Below the pieces are notes generated by a model. The model saw nothing but the letters and a program-made list of their open reading frames with translations. It ran no database searches and was not told where the DNA came from. DNA of 64,000 bases from Brevundimonas sp. GTDB lineage: Bacteria; Pseudomonadota; Alphaproteobacteria; Caulobacterales; Caulobacteraceae. Location of the stretch: contig NZ_JACVCG010000001.1 of the NCBI RefSeq assembly GCF_016742135.1, positions 248,001 to 312,000 of the forward strand, written 5' to 3'. The position numbers and the translations under genes were made by a program. Shown here one piece after another: positions 61,048-64,000 of the stretch (positions are counted from its first letter, which is position 1; each line of letters starts with the position of its first letter).

Positions 61048-61992
61048 TTAGCCTTCGCCACAGGTGTCTGCGTCATTGGTCGCAAGCCGGACACGGTTAT
61101 CATCATCTGGGGAATTTTCATAAAAATCATACTCGTATATGATGCCGTCGAAGTAGATGTATTGTGTAAAATTTGTACCGTCTGCACCTTCAGAGACTAG
61201 AAAGTCTGGCCATTCCCAGTCGCGGCTACTTGGCTGGAAATGTCCATCTGAGAGGTCTACATTTACAGAGTACCCATCATCGTGGAAACGGACATTGGGA
61301 TGGCTATGAATTATTCCAACTACTTGATTCCAAGACGTGAATCCAAAATCGGCTGGCACGCTGCCCGGGTTCAATCCGGTCAGAGAGTTGTTATCTCCCG
61401 AAATCATTGAACCAAGTTGCAGATCGCCATTCTCATCGCGGTAGATGAAAAATCCATACTCCCGAGTATCTATGTCTTCCAGTTGCGCTAACAAAGCCGC
61501 AGCGAGCGAGGCCAATCGATCAGCCTCTCGATCTTCACAAGCATTCCAACCATCTGGTCGATCAGGGTCTTGGGGTAACCCGCCACCACTTCCGCTACCG
61601 CCTCCCAGATCATCGAGTCCCCCTTGACTGTCATTGTCTCCAATTGTCACGCTGGTGGCTGAACCAAACCCGCCTCGTCCACCGACGACCTCGATATCAT
61701 CAACCGGGGTGCCCGGATCCTCATCGTCGGGACCCCCCGCGCCGAAAAGCACGAAATCTTCTCCGCCCTTGTCCAGTGAGAACGGGCGGAAGTCATGCCG
61801 CTCGGGTGGAAGCTCATCTTGTGGAAACGCCAATCCGGAGTCGAGTGCAGTCTGCCCGCGCAAGCTATGCAGCAGATCGGCGATGCTGGTCTGAGGTGCA
61901 TCATTGAGTTGGAGAAAAGGATCGGGGCTCAGGCCTAAACCGTCGCGGAATAACGTTTCATCAGTATGTCGAACAGCATGGCGGCCTCTCCC
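61048..61992 (-). CDS. JAB/JAMM metallopeptidase-like protein, start codon unresolved
   Basis: The open frame runs from a TGA at 61993-61995 to the stop at 61048, with no ATG or GTG start in frame. From the first usable TTG (61863) it gives 271 residues. These are an acidic Gly-rich linker (GGGSGSGGG), then a JAMM-type domain: Glu135 (REYGFF), His186 and His188 in VVGIIHSHPNV, and Ser212 and Asp215 in PSSRD. Protein-like sequence (QLNDAPQTSIADLLHSL) continues upstream of that TTG. A strong GAGGGAGAGG site precedes ATG 61979, but that ATG is in another frame that stops at 61935. So either a frameshift (real or assembly) or a non-standard start is involved. The region is AT-rich. Confidence 0.65.
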   Translation of the reverse strand, partial: GRGRHAVRHTDETLFRDGLGLSPDPFLQLNDAPQTSIADLLHSLRGQTALDSGLAFPQDELPPERHDFRPFSLDKGGEDFVLFGAGGPDDEDPGTPVDDIEVVGGRGGFGSATSVTIGDNDSQGGLDDLGGGSGSGGGLPQDPDRPDGWNACEDREADRLASLAAALLAQLEDIDTREYGFFIYRDENGDLQLGSMISGDNNSLTGLNPGSVPADFGFTSWNQVVGIIHSHPNVRFHDDGYSVNVDLSDGHFQPSSRDWEWPDFLVSEGADGTNFTQYIYFDGIIYEYDFYENSPDDDNRVRLATNDADTCGEG

Positions 61993-62005
61993 TCATTGCA
62001 ACTTT

Positions 62006-62024
62006 GGCTCACCCTGGGTGAGCC
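62006..62024. promoter_or_regulatory. Perfect palindrome upstream of the JAB gene and motA
   Basis: GGCTCACCCTGGGTGAGCC, nine-base perfect arms around one T. It lies in the divergent gap between the JAB-protein gene and motA. It may be an operator; no T-run makes a terminator unlikely. Confidence 0.5.
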
Positions 62025-62151
62025 TTGCGCTTGGGTCACCGACAGCCCCATGAAATTTCAGGCATTTGCGATCACCTTCTTGGCAACGCGGCTTTAAGCA
62101 TTAACGGGCAGGGTTGACGCCTCTCGTTCGCCACAGGTGTCGCCTCCGTCC

Positions 62152-63024
62152 ATGTTCCAGATCATCGGCATCGTCCTGCTGTTCGCCATGGTGTTCGGCA
62201 GCTACATCCTGGCGGGCGGCAAGATGGGGGTGATCATGCACTCCCTGCCGTATGAGCTGATGGCCATTCTGGGGGCCGGCGTGGCCGCCTTCCTGATCGG
62301 CAATTCGGTCGGGACGATCAAGGCGACCCTGGCCGGCTTCGGCAAGGTGTTCGTCGGCAACAAGTGGAAGCGCAAGGATTACATCGACCTCCTCAGCCTG
62401 CTGTTCCAGCTGACCAAGACGATGAAGTCCAAGGGCGTCATCGCCCTCGAAAGCCATATCGAAAAGCCCGCCGAGTCCGCGATCTTCCAGAAATATCCGA
62501 AGATCATGAAGGACCATTTCGCCACCGACTTCATCTGCGACACCCTGCGCATGATGACCATGAACCTCGAGGATCCGCACCAGATCGAGGACGCCATGGA
62601 AAAGCAGCTGGAAAAGCACCATCATGAAGGTCTGGCCGGTGCCCATGCGCTGCAGACCATGGCCGACGGCCTGCCGGCGCTGGGCATCGTCGCGGCCGTG
62701 CTGGGCGTGATCAAGACCATGGGTTCGATCACCGAGCCGCCGGAAATCCTGGGCGGCATGATCGGCGGCGCTCTGGTTGGCACCTTCCTCGGCGTGTTCC
62801 TGGCCTATGGTCTTGTCGGCCCCATGGCCGCGCGTCTGAAGGAGATCGTCGACAGCGACGGGGCCTTCTACAAGATCATCCAATCGGTGCTGGTCGCCCA
62901 CCTGCACGGCAATGCGGCCCAGATCTCGGTCGAGATCGGCCGGGGCGACATTCCCTCCGGGGCGCAGCCCTCGTTCAGTGAGATGGAAGAGAGCCTGGCC
63001 AACGCACCGATGGAAGCGGCCTGA
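62152..63024 (+). CDS. motA: Flagellar motor stator protein MotA
   Basis: A 290-residue stator subunit with four transmembrane helices. They include FQIIGIVLLFAMVFGSYILAGG and the C-terminal pair with ADGLPALGIVAAVLGVIKTM and GTFLGVFLAYGLVGPMAARL. The cytoplasmic loop with charged residues that contact FliG lies between helices two and three. It conducts protons together with MotB. ATG 62152 starts the first helix; an ATG 15 bases upstream is less likely. motB is not adjacent, as in Caulobacter. Confidence 0.95.
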   Translation: MFQIIGIVLLFAMVFGSYILAGGKMGVIMHSLPYELMAILGAGVAAFLIGNSVGTIKATLAGFGKVFVGNKWKRKDYIDLLSLLFQLTKTMKSKGVIALESHIEKPAESAIFQKYPKIMKDHFATDFICDTLRMMTMNLEDPHQIEDAMEKQLEKHHHEGLAGAHALQTMADGLPALGIVAAVLGVIKTMGSITEPPEILGGMIGGALVGTFLGVFLAYGLVGPMAARLKEIVDSDGAFYKIIQSVLVAHLHGNAAQISVEIGRGDIPSGAQPSFSEMEESLANAPMEAA

Positions 63025-63155
63025 CCGGACGGGGTTCGGTCGCTCACGGAAGATCACGAACCCGTGAGAATTCGCTTGCGAGTCGGCTCACATTTCCGTT
63101 ATCACCCTTTTGCGGGGATTCATGACCCCGTTGAACCTTCTGAAGGATGAAACAC

Positions 63156-63401
63156 ATGCGTATCGTTGCTCTGGTCGCCGCTTCGGCCGCCGCCCTGGCC
63201 ATCGCCGCCTGCACCCCCGCCGCCGAAGAAACCCCGGCTGCTGAAGCTGACGCCGCCGCCGAAACCGCTCAAGAAGCCGCCGTCGACGCCGAAGCCTCGG
63301 CCGCGGAAGCTGGCGCTGCGGCCGACGAAGCCACCGCCGCCGCTGGTCAAGCCGCTGCTGAAACGACCGCTCCGGTCGAAGCCGCTCCGGCTGCTCAGTA
63401 A
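63156..63401 (+). CDS. Ala/Glu-rich small lipoprotein
   Basis: An 81-residue lipoprotein with a signal peptide and lipobox (AIAAC, Cys near residue 19). The mature part is almost entirely Ala, Glu, Asp, Thr and Pro, for example AAETAQEAAVDAEASAAE, so it is probably an extended, acidic and highly expressed envelope protein. ATG 63156 has AAGGA at nine bases; the ATG nine bases upstream overlaps that site. A strong terminator follows. Confidence 0.8.
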   Translation: MRIVALVAASAAALAIAACTPAAEETPAAEADAAAETAQEAAVDAEASAAEAGAAADEATAAAGQAAAETTAPVEAAPAAQ

Positions 63402-63436
63402 GCCAAACGGATACGGTCCTTCGGGGCTGAATCGGG

Positions 63437-63467
63437 AAAGGGCCGCCCCCACGGGCGGCCCTTTTTC
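63437..63467 (+). terminator. Rho-independent terminator after the Ala-rich lipoprotein gene
   Basis: Twelve-base-pair stem AAAGGGCCGCCC (63437-63448) with GGGCGGCCCTTT (63453-63464), loop CCAC, then TTC. A text-book terminator 35 bases after the stop. Confidence 0.9.
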
Positions 63468-63550
63468 TGTTGCGCGGCGCAATCTCGCGCAGAAGCGGAG
63501 TCGGGCTAACCCCCGCGACACGCCCGGCTTCCCGCGCTAGGGCAGATGGC

Positions 63551-64000
63551 ATGACGCCCCCCTCCGACACCTCCCCCGATCTGGTCTGGGATGACGACGG
63601 CACGCCGCGATCGGGCCGGTTCGGCGACATCTATTTCTCACCCGAGGACGGTCTGGCCGAGACCCGGGCGGTCTTCCTCGACGGCTGCGGCCTTCCTGAC
63701 GCCTTTGCCGGTCGCGACCATTTCTGTGTCGCGGAACTTGGCTTCGGCACGGGCCTCAATATGGCGGCGCTGCTGATGCTGTGGCGCGAGCATGCCGCCC
63801 CCGGTGCCCGGCTCAGCCTGTTCTCCATCGAAGGCTTCCCCCTGTCGCGGGACGAGGCCGCCCGCGCCCTGTCCGCCTGGCCCGAGCTGGAGCCTGCCAC
63901 CCGCGCCCTGCTGGACGTCTGGCCCCCCTCCACACCCGGCATGCACCGGCTCGATCTGCCGGCCTTCAACGCCACCCTCGATCTGGCCATCGGCCCGGTA
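63551..64000 (+). CDS. mnmC: MnmC/MnmD-type tRNA 5-methylaminomethyl-2-thiouridine methyltransferase, 5' part
   Basis: The first 150 codons of a gene that runs off the window. The translation has RFGDIYFSPEDGLAETRAVFLDGCGLPDAF followed by the SAM-binding AELGFGTGLNMAALLMLW (residues about 60-78), the pattern of the MnmC methyltransferase domain (DUF752). It methylates the aminomethyl group at wobble uridine 34 of tRNA. Whether the FAD oxidase half follows cannot be seen. ATG 63551 is the first in-frame start. Confidence 0.85.
   Translation, partial: MTPPSDTSPDLVWDDDGTPRSGRFGDIYFSPEDGLAETRAVFLDGCGLPDAFAGRDHFCVAELGFGTGLNMAALLMLWREHAAPGARLSLFSIEGFPLSRDEAARALSAWPELEPATRALLDVWPPSTPGMHRLDLPAFNATLDLAIGPV

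Noticed and set aside
62080-62105. Sigma-54-like promoter before motA
   Set aside because: TTGGCA is present, but the GC of the -12 element is not at the required spacing.

Overview
The window is a high-GC, densely packed chromosomal segment of an alphaproteobacterium, most likely of the Caulobacterales (Brevundimonas/Caulobacter-like). Supporting signs are the large TonB-dependent receptor in a pectin locus, a NodT-type RND efflux operon, a split PntAA/PntAB transhydrogenase, an aa3-type cytochrome oxidase subunit IV, a ScfR-type regulator divergent from isocitrate lyase, and a DUF4170 protein beside a CysQ-like phosphatase. The assignment is inferred from gene content only. I saw no rRNA, tRNA, CRISPR array, insertion sequence or prophage. 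No gene-free stretch exceeds 300 bases.

Region by region: (1) 1-10067 is a pectin/oligogalacturonide locus: two pectate-lyase-like proteins, a LacI-family regulator, an RpiB-family isomerase divergent from a KduD-type dehydrogenase, and a TonB-dependent receptor. Palindromic CCGG-centred operators lie in the isomerase/kduD gap and in the lyase/receptor gap. (2) 10151-16792 is an RND tripartite efflux operon with a divergent TetR regulator and two GTCA-N8-TGAC sites. (3) 16852-22802 holds a cytochrome oxidase subunit, then pntAA-pntAB-(small membrane protein)-mntA-hepT-pntB, an energy-metabolism operon with an MNT/HEPN toxin-antitoxin pair inside it, then small uncharacterised genes. (4) 22911-33147 has a TPR-sulfotransferase, a WYL regulator, the ScfR regulator facing aceA across repeated operators, an L,D-transpeptidase and an amidohydrolase.

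(5) 33151-38711 is a translationally coupled lipid A operon (msbA, DUF374 acyltransferase, waaA, lpxK) divergent from a tyrosine-phosphatase-like gene. (6) 38722-50593 is mostly minus-strand housekeeping and accessory genes: CysQ, PmbA, MAPEG, M14 peptidase, MazEF, UbiD, aldo/keto reductase, hydrolase and a lone ExbD. (7) 50750-60595 carries folE, cysS, a proline-type symporter, an ABC-2 exporter, a lipocalin and a fatty-acyl-CoA synthetase. (8) 60592-62000 is a lower-GC island with a JAMM/JAB metallopeptidase-like protein and an exported partner; the JAB gene has no standard start codon in its own frame. (9) 62152-64000 has motA, a small Ala/Glu-rich lipoprotein and the start of an mnmC/mnmD-type methyltransferase.

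The most notable items are the MNT/HEPN module inside the pnt operon, the JAB-protein island, the RpiB-type replacement for KduI with its operators, and the ScfR/aceA operator pair.
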